A DNA stretch of 64,000 bases from Fulvia fulva (taxonomy: Eukaryota > Ascomycota > Dothideomycetes > Mycosphaerellales > Mycosphaerellaceae): assembly GCF_020509005.1 (NCBI RefSeq), contig NC_063015.1, forward strand, positions 558,001 through 622,000. The letters run 5' to 3'. The translations under genes were made by a program, and so were the position numbers. Position 1 is the first letter of the stretch. The number at the start of each line of letters is the position of its first letter. Below the pieces are notes generated by a model. The model was given only the letters and a program-made list of their open reading frames with translations, was not told the DNA's origin and searched no databases. Shown piece by piece: positions 1 through 9,800 of this stretch.

Positions 1-54
1 TATATAGGCCGGATAGGGTCCTAGAACAGGGGAATGACAAATCTATCTATCTAT
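1..54 (+). mobile_element. 3' end of a RIP-mutated Tad-like LINE, cut by the window edge
   Basis: These bases match the 3' end of LINE1 (around 23713-23756), finishing in a short TATC/ATCT repeat tail. They are also the exact reverse complement of 24790-24843, the 3' end of LINE2. The LINE sits at the same point of a copia element in both places. Only the end of the 3' untranslated region is visible, so nothing can be said of its coding part. Confidence 0.8.
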
Positions 55-1925
55 CTATTACTACGGATCGTAGATAGAAAGCACCTTGACTACCGTTCTG
101 CCTAGACCTTCTAATCCCGTAGGGCTATAGGAGCGTCGCTCCTAGCCTTTAAAGGGATTATCCACTTCTTCCTAGAGAAGTTGTCTATAATCTTAAGCTA
201 ATATTTGTATCCTAGCCTAGAGACTACGCCCTGAAAAGGCCTATAGATATCAATAGAGATGAGGGCCAGCCTCTCCCCTTTTCTCTCTATAGTAGGTCCT
301 TTGAACTTCCTTATATTTATAAGGGAGCAGACCTTATAATTCTGGTGTTTAGAAGAGATAGGAATAGGATCTTTCTTATTAGTAACTCTATATAGGTTTC
401 TTAGTAGTCCCTTACTAAGGTGTATACATCTTCTATACTATAGCTCCTACTAATCTTCGGACTTAGTACTAGCTATAGCGGTACCGTCACGTTCTTAAGA
501 GAGTATACTAGTATGCTATAGCTTAAGAATTTCCGAGATCGAGTAGATAAACGGTACTCCTCCTCGAAGTTTGGTCTAGACAACGGGTTTACTAGACAAG
601 GATTTTAGGGTGAAACTAGGTAGTTAGATAGCAAACTATTAGCTAAACTAATTCTACGAAACAAGACTAACTCTAAGGCTAGGAACAAATAGGACATTTT
701 CTAAGACAATTTGCTTTCTAGAAGGACTACCTATTACTACACTTCCTATATATATAGCTTGTAGATAGCCACCCCTAACCTTGATCTACTTCCTCTTTTA
801 AAGAGGCTTTAGTGTCCTAAATAGTGAATCTTGGTCAGTTATATATAATGATGTACAAGAGTTAAGTAACTACTCGGATAAGGGGTACTTACCTTTAGCT
901 TCTATAGTAGAATAGGTAACCTTATCAACATTATCATCTTCTAATAGTATCTTAGAGTCTAATACGTCTTCCTAGGTCGTATAGGCCCTTATAGGCTTAC
1001 TAGAGGAGGCCTTTGGCTTACGGCTCTCCTTTATCTACTTTATAAGGTCCGTTATTACCTTAAGGACATTACGAAGGTTTAGTAATAATAACCTCCTACG
1101 AGGTAGTAACGGTTGTCTCTTAGTAGGGTAGGTAACCCTAGCTAGTTTATCCTTGTTCCTAATAGCCTACTAAGCTATAGAAAGGTATAGGCACTTACTT
1201 ATAAAATAGTCACTACCGTAGAGATAGTACGTAAGCTTGCCCTAGAAACCCTTCTTAGCGAACATAGCTATCCCTTAATAAATTATTAATTCTTACTTCT
1301 CCCTAAGAATTGTAAGAATGTCTTATAGTAAGAGATTTACCTAGGCATCAATTGTATCGCGAATTGAGCCAAATGAGTCTAGTAGAGCTACTCAGAGTTG
1401 CTAGATCTTTCTGTCCTTAGTCTTAATGTCTTAGAACTAAGGCGAGATTGAAACAGCCCTCCTTATAATTAAGCTAAGCTCCTACTAGGCGTTATCTATT
1501 GACTAGTCCTCTATTATCACGAAATTGGTGTATTACTAAAGCAAACTTCTTCTAGTAGCGAGAAGTCTTCTCTTATATTTAGCTTTAGCCTATTCCTATA
1601 ACTCCTTCGTATACCGGATCTCGTATATCATCTCTTAGTTATCTATCTACAGACAGATATATATCTTATATAGGGCCGTTACATTATGCCGTCTATACGA
1701 TGCCTTCCTTATCGCTTAATCTAAAGGAAGGGATGACTCCGATAATATAGAGGGTGTCGCTATAGATAGGGTTATAGCGGGAATGTCCGTAATAATGTCT
1801 TCGAGGACCTAGTCAACCTGCTTTAATACTAGGTGTATTCTTATTAGCTTAAAGTATGTTTCGTAGTTCTCTCTTATTAGAATAGGTGCTACTCTCTTTC
1901 TTATAAACCTAGTCTCGTTCTCCAT
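55..1925 (-). pseudogene. Copia L gag/protease/pre-integrase relic
   Basis: The frame starts at the ATG whose complement is 1923-1925, equivalent to 49728 of Copia 1, and can be followed through the Gag region and the aspartic protease to the beginning of the integrase core. It is closed many times by TAG and TAA where Copia 1 has Gln or Trp codons, so it cannot encode a polyprotein. The first residues after the ATG correspond to those of Copia 1. The frame is cut off by the LINE insertion in the integrase region, at the same codon as in Copia C. Confidence 0.85.
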
Positions 1926-2427
1926 TTTTTTATAAGTTAAGGGACAGGTTGGCTACCCTTAGGTAAAAGGATGTATTCGGTCGTACGCGATCAGATCGAA
2001 ATAGGATAAAACGAACGCGAGGTTAATAGCGGAGAGGATAGCTATCCGCCGGGAAGGGGAGGAAAGTCGAAGGATCGTATTAGTACTAAGACACTATAGC
2101 GTAACTCTCTTAGTAGAGGGGGTTTCTAAGACACTACGGCTCTCCTAGAATAAATAGTTAGTCGATACGAACGCGATGTCCGGAGAGCGACTCTTCTTAG
2201 TAAGCTCGCCTACTTATCTAAGGTATTAGTATAGGCTCCCTAACTCGGAGTCTAATAGTGCCTTACTAGGCTCTTTTACGTCTTATATATACCTATAGCA
2301 CGGCTATAGCTTCCTATATAATGCGGGTACGGCCTCTAGTCTACCTTCCTTTTGTTCTAAAGAGGAATAACTCTAATACGACTTTATCGAGGGTAAAATA
2401 CCGAGTTACTAACTCGGGCTTATAACC

Positions 2428-2661
2428 TATTAAATAGGTACGAGTTACGTAGTAGTAGAAGACGGCGGATTATACGAAAGACGAAGAAGGACCTAATAGG
2501 ATAGCGTATATCTATATATAGTATCGCCGGTATTAGTATAGGTAGATACTAGGTATCCGGATGTTTACTAGCCTATAGGCTAGTAAACCCTAGTCACGTG
2601 ATCTAGTTACATAACACACCTATACCTACATACTTGTCCTACGGCCTGTATGTTCTTAACA
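2428..2661 (-). repeat. 5' LTR of Copia L
   Basis: This is 234 bp and aligns to the 235-bp LTR of Copia 1 on the minus strand. The terminal TG is kept at the outer end (complement of 2660-2661), while the inner end has decayed to TA. The initiator-Met half-tRNA primer site follows at 2413-2427 with RIP changes. By eye the outer half differs at about ten positions from the Copia C 5' LTR, while the inner 100 bp is nearly identical. Confidence 0.87.
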
Positions 2662-2667
2662 GGCTAA

Positions 2668-3180
2668 AGAGCTTTAGTAATATAACTTAGACATTAGATA
2701 TTATAAGGGAGAAGAGGCGATCGTTCCCGATACGCTCTCCCGTCGGCCTAACTTTATCGGAGAAGGACCTACTAACCTAGCTTAGCCGGTTAAGTAACTC
2801 GTAGCTATAAGATTTAAAGCTAACGAGACCGACTTATTCCCTAAACTTATAAGGTAGTTCAAGTTAACGGGATAGATACTAACTTACGGTCCCTACCTCG
2901 AGAGCTTAATTAAGGTACGAGAAGAGGAATTCGAGCTACTCCTACCGATCGACGAGTCTAAGGAACCTAGATTAGGCTTTATTCTTCTAGACGATAAGGG
3001 AATAGCGCCTTTCCTCGTACTAACCTAGCGTTTTGATCTAGTAAACTACGTATACTAGCGATACGGATACTTTACGGCGCCTAGACTAATAGGTTAGCTC
3101 GAGATAAGAGCCTAGTAGCCTAGTATAAGAAAGGACGTACGAAAGTTTATCGAATCCTGCCCTAGATACTAGCTAACGTA
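2668..3180 (+). pseudogene. Gypsy F relic: RNase H end and integrase zinc finger
   Basis: The plus strand reads a broken Ty3/gypsy Pol segment. The end of RNase H is visible as residues resembling LDIRYYKGEEAIVPD followed by TLSRRPN (about 2686-2755), the usual boundary before integrase. About 300 bp further on, YGYF...RLIG...DVRKFIESCPRY (about 3055-3165) fits the HHCC zinc-binding domain, with His to Tyr, Trp to stop and Cys to Tyr changes of the RIP type. No LTR, RT core or integrase core is found, so it is a fragment. The family differs from Gypsy A, B and D in this region. Confidence 0.68.
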
Positions 3181-3208
3181 GAAATAGCTCGACGCTCTAT
3201 CCCTAGGC

Positions 3209-3506
3209 CGACGAAAAAGAGTTAGCCCTACCTTAGGGAATATTACTTAGATTAAGCGTAGCGGACGAAGTTATAGCCGAACCTAAAGCGGCTAATAGCC
3301 TTTTAGATATAGATATACCGGACTTAGTAGACCCGGAGATTAGATAAGCTAACCTATCGTAGTAGCTACTTTAAGAAGCCGAGGTAGTAGCTAAGACCGC
3401 TCGCCTAAAGGGACTAAGGTAGCGGATAACGAAGAAGAAACTATAGGAGTAAGCCTAGTTACCGAAGCGGCGCTAAGGGAGTTAGGTTATAAGAATTATT
3501 AATTAG
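3209..3506 (+). pseudogene. Unidentified charged reading-frame relic
   Basis: One plus-strand frame reads as a plausible charged protein end (for example LLDIDIPDLVDPEIR, then EAEVVAKTARLKGLR) interrupted only by TAG and TAA at positions that would be Gln before RIP, ending at TAG 3504-3506. I do not recognise the family. It lies directly after the Gypsy F integrase fragment in another frame, so it may be a rearranged part of that element or a separate gene end. The opposite strand is also partly open here, which limits confidence. Confidence 0.35.
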
Positions 3507-3665
3507 GGCTGTTAGTCTATAGTACTCTTAAATTAGGCTACTCGGCTACCTATCGCTCGTATAAAATAAGAACGTAGTACTAAATTATAAAGTAGCCTCG
3601 GGCTTATTATTATCTAGGCTCTTAGAGCCTTACTTCTAACCTAGGAACCGGAAATTACTAGGTAC
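3459..3665 (-). pseudogene. Unknown relic U, downstream (C-terminal) piece
   Basis: Removing Copia C and Gypsy D, with their target duplications, joins base 3665 to 56119 through two bases. The minus-strand frame of relic U at 56114-56831 then continues in phase into this segment, with only RIP-type stops, to about the TAA at 3459-3461. Residues such as TTFLFYTSDR and LTALINNSYNLTPLAP can be read. No known domain is recognised. The end point is uncertain because RIP may have created that TAA. Confidence 0.38.
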
Positions 3666-3899
3666 TATTAAGAACATATAGGCCGTAGGACAAGTATATA
3701 GGTGTAGGTATATTATATAACTAGATCACGTGACTAGGGTTTACTAGCCTATAGGCTAGTAAATATCCGGACACCTAGTATCTACCTATACTAATACCGG
3801 CGATACTATATATAGATATACGCTATCCTATTAGGTCCTTCTTCGTCTTTCGTATAATCCGCCGTCTTCTACTACTACGTAACTCGTACCTATATAATA
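3666..3899 (+). repeat. 5' LTR of Copia C
   Basis: This 234-bp copy aligns end to end with the Copia 1 LTR. Its ends read TA...TA because RIP changed the original TG...CA. An inverted repeat (GTTTACTAGCC with GGCTAGTAAA) and the TCACGTGA motif survive in it. It is preceded by the target duplication GGTAC. Confidence 0.9.
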
Positions 3900-4443
3900 G
3901 GTTATAAGCCCGAGTTAGTAACTCGGTGTTTCACCCTCGATAAAGTCGTATTAGAGTTATTCCTCTTTAGAACAAAAGGAAGGTAGACTAGAGGCCGTAC
4001 CCGCATTATATAGGAAGCTATAGCCGTGCTATAGGTATATATAAGACGTAAAAGAGCCTAGTAAGGCACTATTAGACTCCGAGTTAGGGAGCCTATACTA
4101 ATACCTTAGATAAGTAGGCGAGCTTACTAAGAAGAGTCGCTCTCCGGACATCGCGTTCGTATCGACTAACTATTTATTCTAGGAGAGCCGTAGTGTCTTA
4201 GAAACCCCCTCTACTAAGAGAGTTACGCTATAGTGTCTTAGTACTAATACGATCCTTCGACTTTCCTCCCCTTCCCGGCGGATAGCTATCCTCTCCGCTA
4301 TTAACCTCGCGTTCGTTTTATCCTATTTCGATCTGATCGCGTACGACCGAATACATCCTTTTACCTAAGGGTAGCCAACCTGTCCCTTAACTTATAAAAA
4401 AATGGAGAACGAGACTAGGTTTATAAGAAAGAGAGTAGCACCT
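3900..4443 (+). other. Copia C primer site, leader and first codons
   Basis: The primer-binding site GGTTATAAGCCCGAG (3900-3914) is a RIP-altered copy of the Copia 1 site, which is complementary to the anticodon arm of initiator tRNA-Met. The roughly 490-bp untranslated leader follows. The polyprotein start codon is at 4402-4404. Fourteen codons later the frame is broken by Gypsy A, whose target duplication CACCT ends at 4443. Confidence 0.8.
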
Positions 4444-4627
4444 TGTCACGGGCAGCCCGCGACCCCTCACTGTAGCTGCGTCGGCCCGGCTGAACCGCGG
4501 ACCTTCTGCATCGGGTTAGCGCGGCTTGGCTTTACTTTATAACTTCGCCGCGCCTCGCGCTCCTCTTTCGTAGCTTCGTAGAACAACAACTATCTCATTC
4601 GGACCCTATGGTACGCGCGCCCTTACA
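4444..4627 (+). repeat. 5' LTR of Gypsy A
   Basis: 184 bp, from TGTCACGGG to CCCTTACA, with TG...CA ends. It matches 11482-11665 base for base by eye. It is short for a gypsy LTR and GC-rich. The sequence just inside it did not let me assign a tRNA primer. Confidence 0.95.
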
Positions 4628-4763
4628 GTTTGTTCTACCTTACTACCCAGATCGCGGATCTAGGTAAGGGACGCGTAACAACAGGAACAGACAGAACCGC
4701 AGAACTCGAGAACGCGCAGAGCCGCATCAGAACACAGAACACGGTAAGGCGCACAGCGCGCAG

Positions 4764-6890
4764 ATGCCTAGAGAACGCAACGCGGCGACACCATCAGCAG
4801 GTGGTCGCGCGCTCGTAGACAGTCAGGATACAGGCACCGTCACGCCTCCCCCGAACCCAGACAACATGACTTCACAAACAGCGAACGGCGGCATGCGACC
4901 GCCACCTAAGCCTAAGGGCAAAAGCAAGCAGCGCACATCTCTTTTCCCCGACCTCTCCTCTTTTCCTCAGAGTCAGACACAGGACGACAACCGGCGGGTC
5001 ACAGTAGACACCGGTGTCGCGCTACAACAAGAGATTGATAAAGCTTACCAGAAGGCCTTCGAGCGAGAAGAAGGTGGTGAGATTGACTTTACAGAACTGT
5101 TCGAGTTCAAGCTCGAAGAGAACCCAGGCGGCGACCCAGACGAGGTGTATCTATCACTCGACGAGGCAGAACACATTCTCGCATCCGAATACCAGAATGT
5201 CACCCCAGACAACCTCACGACCCTTGCATCCCAACACCCGAAGACCACCCACGACTTCGTGCTACAAGCAGTCAACACGGCAATTACTAAGGGCAGACAA
5301 CTCGATGTAATGGAGCGAGCCAACGACCTCCAGAACACCCAGTACACCACGCTGTACACCGAATACGACCGCATCTACAAGATGCTGCGAAGTGAAGAGC
5401 TTGTCACACAGAAAATGGCAGCAGATCTCAAGAGCAAGAAGGATTGCGACCCAGCTAAGTTGCAAGAGCTGGGGAAGAAATACAAGGAAGCCAACAACCT
5501 GTGCAAGCAGTTCAGCGAGATCTGCGAGAAGGAGAAGAAGAAGGCACAAGATGCTGAGGCGAAGAACCAGGCCCTACAACAAGAAGTCGATGACCTGAAG
5601 GCTCGGCTTGAGGCAGGAGACACCACACAGAACGGAGGTAGGGGCCGCTCAGGCCGCCGACCCTCTCGTTCCCGCCCACGCGAGACCTCACTCGAGCAGC
5701 TATTGCGTAGGTATCGCGAAGCTGCTGGTGGAGGGGGCGGTGGCGGTGGTGGTGATAACGATAACGATGGAGACGACGATGACCGTGGCGACAATGGCCG
5801 AGGACGTGACAACGACCGTCCGCGACCAGGACCCAACAACAGTCGTGACTCGAGAATGCGCAACACCCGCACCCAGACACCACTGGTTGACCTTCCAGAA
5901 CGTCTCTTCACCATTGACCGCACCCTCACTCGCGGCATGGAGATCGGCAAGGGTGTGCCCGACCCTAAGCACTTCAAGAACGATGACGACCCCAATTTCG
6001 ACAGCTGGTACAGCAGTGTTCTCCTAAAGCTGACTGTAGCAACCTTCCGCACTGAGGCAGATGGTCTGCGCTTCGTGTATGGGTGGACACAAGGTGATCC
6101 TCAGCGAAGCATCAAGCCGAGGATCCCTGTGCCTGGACAGCAGTCCTTCAACGAGTTCAAGACTGGAGAAGAGTTATTAGACTGGATGACACGCCAATAT
6201 GGCACACGCAATGAGGGAACCAAGGCTATGGTTGACATTGCTACCTGCAAGCAAGAACAAGGCGAAACCTTTGTAGCCTTCCATGCCCGCTACTCGAAGT
6301 TGCGCGCCTGGATGTCATGGACCGATGAGACCGAGCTCATGCTGTTCCGTAACCGACTGAACCGCAAGTACTTCATCAAGACCTTCGGCGACCGCGAAGT
6401 CGACCGCCGCCTAGACAGCATGCAAGACGTTATCGAGGAGTGCACCGCACTGGACGAGAGTTTCTACGAGACAGATCGACTATACCCGCAGAAGGAGCGC
6501 CCCCGGGGCAATGGCAACTCGAACAGCAATGGCGGCCAGAACAACCAGAACAACGGCAACGCAGTTGCTAGTGCCGCTGCCGGTGTAGCAGGTGCCTTGG
6601 TACAGCGCCCACTACAGTACGCTGGTACCAAGAAGAAGGAGGATCTGCCGACACATCTACAGAACCTGCCTACGCTCAACCGTGAGCAGCGCGAAGACCT
6701 TAAGAAGCAGGGTAAGTGCTACCGCTGCCGTACAGGTTCTCACGTGTCGACCAACCCTGAATGCCCAATGTATGGGTACGATGGCGACTATCGCCCACCG
6801 CGTCCACGCAATACCACGCCGAATCCGAACGCGAACCTCAGTTCCCTAGCCGCCGATCCGCGGCAGGGAAATGGCACGACCGCTGCCTAA
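4764..6890 (+). CDS. gag: Gypsy A Gag polyprotein
   Basis: A structural Gag of 708 residues if the first ATG is used; an in-frame ATG at 4866 is an alternative start. The N-terminal part is acidic and includes a probable coiled coil around residues 180-290, rich in Glu, Lys and Gln. A basic Arg/Ser stretch and a run of nine glycines follow (about residues 295-335). The central retrotransposon Gag domain (about 405-575) precedes a Gln/Asn-rich linker. A single zinc knuckle near residue 653 reads CYRC...H...C with spacing CX2CX4HX6C, two residues longer than the usual X4 after His. The frame ends at TAA 6888-6890, which lies in the loop of a hairpin forming part of the -1 frameshift signal to pol. 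No RIP damage is seen. Confidence 0.9.
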   Translation: MPRERNAATPSAGGRALVDSQDTGTVTPPPNPDNMTSQTANGGMRPPPKPKGKSKQRTSLFPDLSSFPQSQTQDDNRRVTVDTGVALQQEIDKAYQKAFEREEGGEIDFTELFEFKLEENPGGDPDEVYLSLDEAEHILASEYQNVTPDNLTTLASQHPKTTHDFVLQAVNTAITKGRQLDVMERANDLQNTQYTTLYTEYDRIYKMLRSEELVTQKMAADLKSKKDCDPAKLQELGKKYKEANNLCKQFSEICEKEKKKAQDAEAKNQALQQEVDDLKARLEAGDTTQNGGRGRSGRRPSRSRPRETSLEQLLRRYREAAGGGGGGGGGDNDNDGDDDDRGDNGRGRDNDRPRPGPNNSRDSRMRNTRTQTPLVDLPERLFTIDRTLTRGMEIGKGVPDPKHFKNDDDPNFDSWYSSVLLKLTVATFRTEADGLRFVYGWTQGDPQRSIKPRIPVPGQQSFNEFKTGEELLDWMTRQYGTRNEGTKAMVDIATCKQEQGETFVAFHARYSKLRAWMSWTDETELMLFRNRLNRKYFIKTFGDREVDRRLDSMQDVIEECTALDESFYETDRLYPQKERPRGNGNSNSNGGQNNQNNGNAVASAAAGVAGALVQRPLQYAGTKKKEDLPTHLQNLPTLNREQREDLKKQGKCYRCRTGSHVSTNPECPMYGYDGDYRPPRPRNTTPNPNANLSSLAADPRQGNGTTAA

Positions 6891-9800
6891 GCGTGGTAGA
6901 CAGCGGTCACCCGAACTTCCTAGGACAGAAAGAGCATGAGATTGAGAGACACGGAACGCAAGAGACGGTAACAGACTATAGTGAGGAGCTTAAGATATCG
7001 GCATGCGCACTGGATAAGCAACAGCCAGCTGTGTACCCTCACATAGTGTTACCCGTAATGATACAACAGAGAAAGGCTCGAGGCCTTGTAGATTCTGCTT
7101 CCACCTCTCTCTTTCTTGACTGGAAATTCACACGCAAATACACAATACCCCTGATCCCTTTGACGCAAAGCCGACGACTAACACTGGGAGATGGAACGGC
7201 CACTGCGCGGCAGATTACACACGCGGCCCCTGTAGACGTAGTCATAGGCGATCATCACGAGCAAATGTTATGCTACGTCACCGACCTCGAATACGACATC
7301 GTCTTTGGCCTGCCGTGGCTTACAGCGCACAACCCAAACATCTTCTGGGAGACAGGCGAGGTGGCATTCAGGTCGGATTACTGCTTTGGTCACTGTCTAC
7401 AGAATAAGACACCGACAACAGTGCAATCCCTGAACCACCGCGAGAAGAAGAAGCAGGCACCAGTACGGTACGGACCAGAGCCCTTCACTGGAGATGTAGC
7501 GAGCTTCACAGCAGGAGGAGCAGAGCTGAATGCCTCATCATATGACCTGGAAGACATAGACGATGAAGAAGTGGACTGCCAGGGCGTTTCTCAACGCGCG
7601 TGGGGGATGTACGCGCACCGGCCTGGGGCTGAGTGCTTCTACATCATGCCCACTAGGCGTGAGAGCGACGGCGGAGAGCTTAAGCTGAGTGCAATGGCTG
7701 CTGATGATCTGGACCAATTCTTGAACAAGCAGTTCAATCACAACCCGAAGGAGAAGTTGCCGCCAATGTACCACGATATTGCGGACGCTTTCTCAGCTAA
7801 GGATCATGAAGGACTCCCACCTCACCGACTAGGCGTAGATCATGAGATTCACATTAAGCCTGATGGTCCACAAGAGCCACCATACCGCAAGCCCTACGGC
7901 CTAGCTGAGAAGGAGAACGAGGCAGTTAAAAAATGGCTAGACGAGCAAACATCTGAAGGGAAGGTGCGGAAAGCAGGGCAAAAGACGAACCAGTCTCCTG
8001 CACCAGTGCTAGTGGTACGTAAGCCTGGAGGTGGGCTGCGTGTTTGTATCGACTACAGAGGATTGAATGCGATCACTATCAAGAACCGGTATCCGATTCC
8101 CTTGATACAAGAGACGCTCAACCGCATGCACGGCAAGAAGTACTTCACAAAGCTGGACATTGTAGCAGCCTTCAACAAGTTACGGATAGCTGAAGGGCAC
8201 GAGTGGTTGACAGCGTTTGCGACACGATACGGCATCTACGAGTGTCTAGTGTTGCCATTCGGCTTGTGCAACGGACCAGCATCGTTCCAATCATACATCA
8301 ACAAGGTCTTGCAAGAACACCTAGACGACTTTGTGTCGGCCTACCTGGATGACGTACTTATCTTCAGTGACACCTTGGAGGAGCACATTGAACACGTGCG
8401 GAAGGTTCTCACCAAGCTACGCGATGCAGGACTTACAGTGGACATCGACAAAAGCGAATTCCACCAACAGAAGGTGAAGTATCTTGGGCTAATCATAACC
8501 CCTGACGGCATCGAGATGGACCCCGAGAAACTCGAATGTATTCAGACATGGGAAGCTCCTGAGAACCTGAAGGATGTCCAGGCCTTCCTTGGATTTGCCA
8601 ACTTCTACAGGCGATTCATCGAAGCATTTTCGCGCATAGCTGCTCCTCTCACAAACCTGACCAAGTCGGACGGACCAAGCAATCACAAGAACAGAAGGAT
8701 TCAATGGTCACTAGATTGCCAACGAGCCTTTGACAATTTGAAAGCTGCGTTCAGCAAAGCCGGCATGCTCGCACATTACGTGCCAGGCAGGGAAACAGTA
8801 ATAGAGACAGATTCTTCAGATTTTGTGAACGCCGGCGTGCTTTCGCAGTATGACGAGAATGGTGTGCTACATCCTGTGGCCTTCTACTCGAAGAAGTTGA
8901 GTCCACAGGAGTGCAATTATGAAATCTATGATAAGGAACTGTTAGCCATCATCAAGGCTTTTGAGGAATGGAGACCCGAGCTCGCCTGCGAGGCAGATGA
9001 TGAGGACTCACAGCCAGTCAAGATTTACACCGACCACAAGAACCTGGAATACTTCATGACGACAAAGCAGCTAAATCGGCGACAAGCGCGTTGGGCTGAG
9101 TTCTTGTCACAGTTCAACTTCAAGATAATATACCGTCCAGGACTTCAAGGTACAAAGCCAGACAGCCTGACGAGACGCAGCCAGGACCTTCCGCAGGGGG
9201 TGGACGACCCTCGGAACCAGCATCAGCATCAGACATTGCTGCCTCCTAAGCGATTCCTTAAGATCGCCTCACTACAGGCAACAGTAGAAGATGCGCCGGA
9301 AGAAGAGGAACCAGTACCGCTAAACCCTGAAGCTGAAGAGTTTATGCCTACAGAACGAGATGCGCCTACTGAACAACCGGCGACGCGTGAAAGTCAGCGG
9401 GAAGCCGAACTCGAGTATCGAATGTCGACGGCGTACGTAACCGATAACGAGCTCAAGACCGCGATTAAGGACCTGCAGAAAGACCGCACTCCTACACTGC
9501 TACAGAGAGCGAAGATTCACCCAGCACACTGCAAAGTGGATGGCGACCTGCTATATGTTCGAAACCAATACGACGGCTGGAGCTTATGGGTACCAAATGA
9601 CCAAGCTTTACAGACCAGGATAATCAAGATAAACCATGACGCTCCAGCAGCAGGCCATCCAGGACGAGCTCGCACTTATGAACTCGTAGCACGTGAATTC
9701 TACTGGCCTGGATTAGCGAGATCCGTGCGCAGATACACCGCGAATTGCCGCACCTGCCGTACAACAAAATCTCTGCACTCCCAGCCACTAGGATTACTAC

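Larger units (their letters stand above)
55..2661 (-). mobile_element. Copia L: RIP-decayed Ty1/copia element, 5' half
   Basis: On the minus strand this follows Copia 1 (48986-54524) from its 5' LTR through the leader and the first 40% of the polyprotein, stopping where a LINE is inserted at 54/55. Nearly every difference from Copia 1 is CA to TA or TG to TA, the RIP signature. It is the inverted partner of Copia C and shares almost all its mutations with that copy. The 3' half lies outside the window, so its target duplication cannot be confirmed; the five bases next to its 5' LTR are GGCTA. Confidence 0.88.

Noticed and set aside
2428..3899. A simple perfect palindrome centred near 3160
   Set aside because: The inverted arms are the two copia LTRs; the 1004 bp between them are not self-complementary.
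4630..4818. 62-codon frame in the Gypsy A leader
   Set aside because: No ATG at its start, overlaps gag in another frame, no recognisable protein.
5375..6052. 225-codon open frame on the minus strand opposite Gypsy A gag
   Set aside because: Shadow of the gag frame: Arg/Ser/Pro-rich antisense translation of Gly/Arg-rich codons, no domain, no start context.
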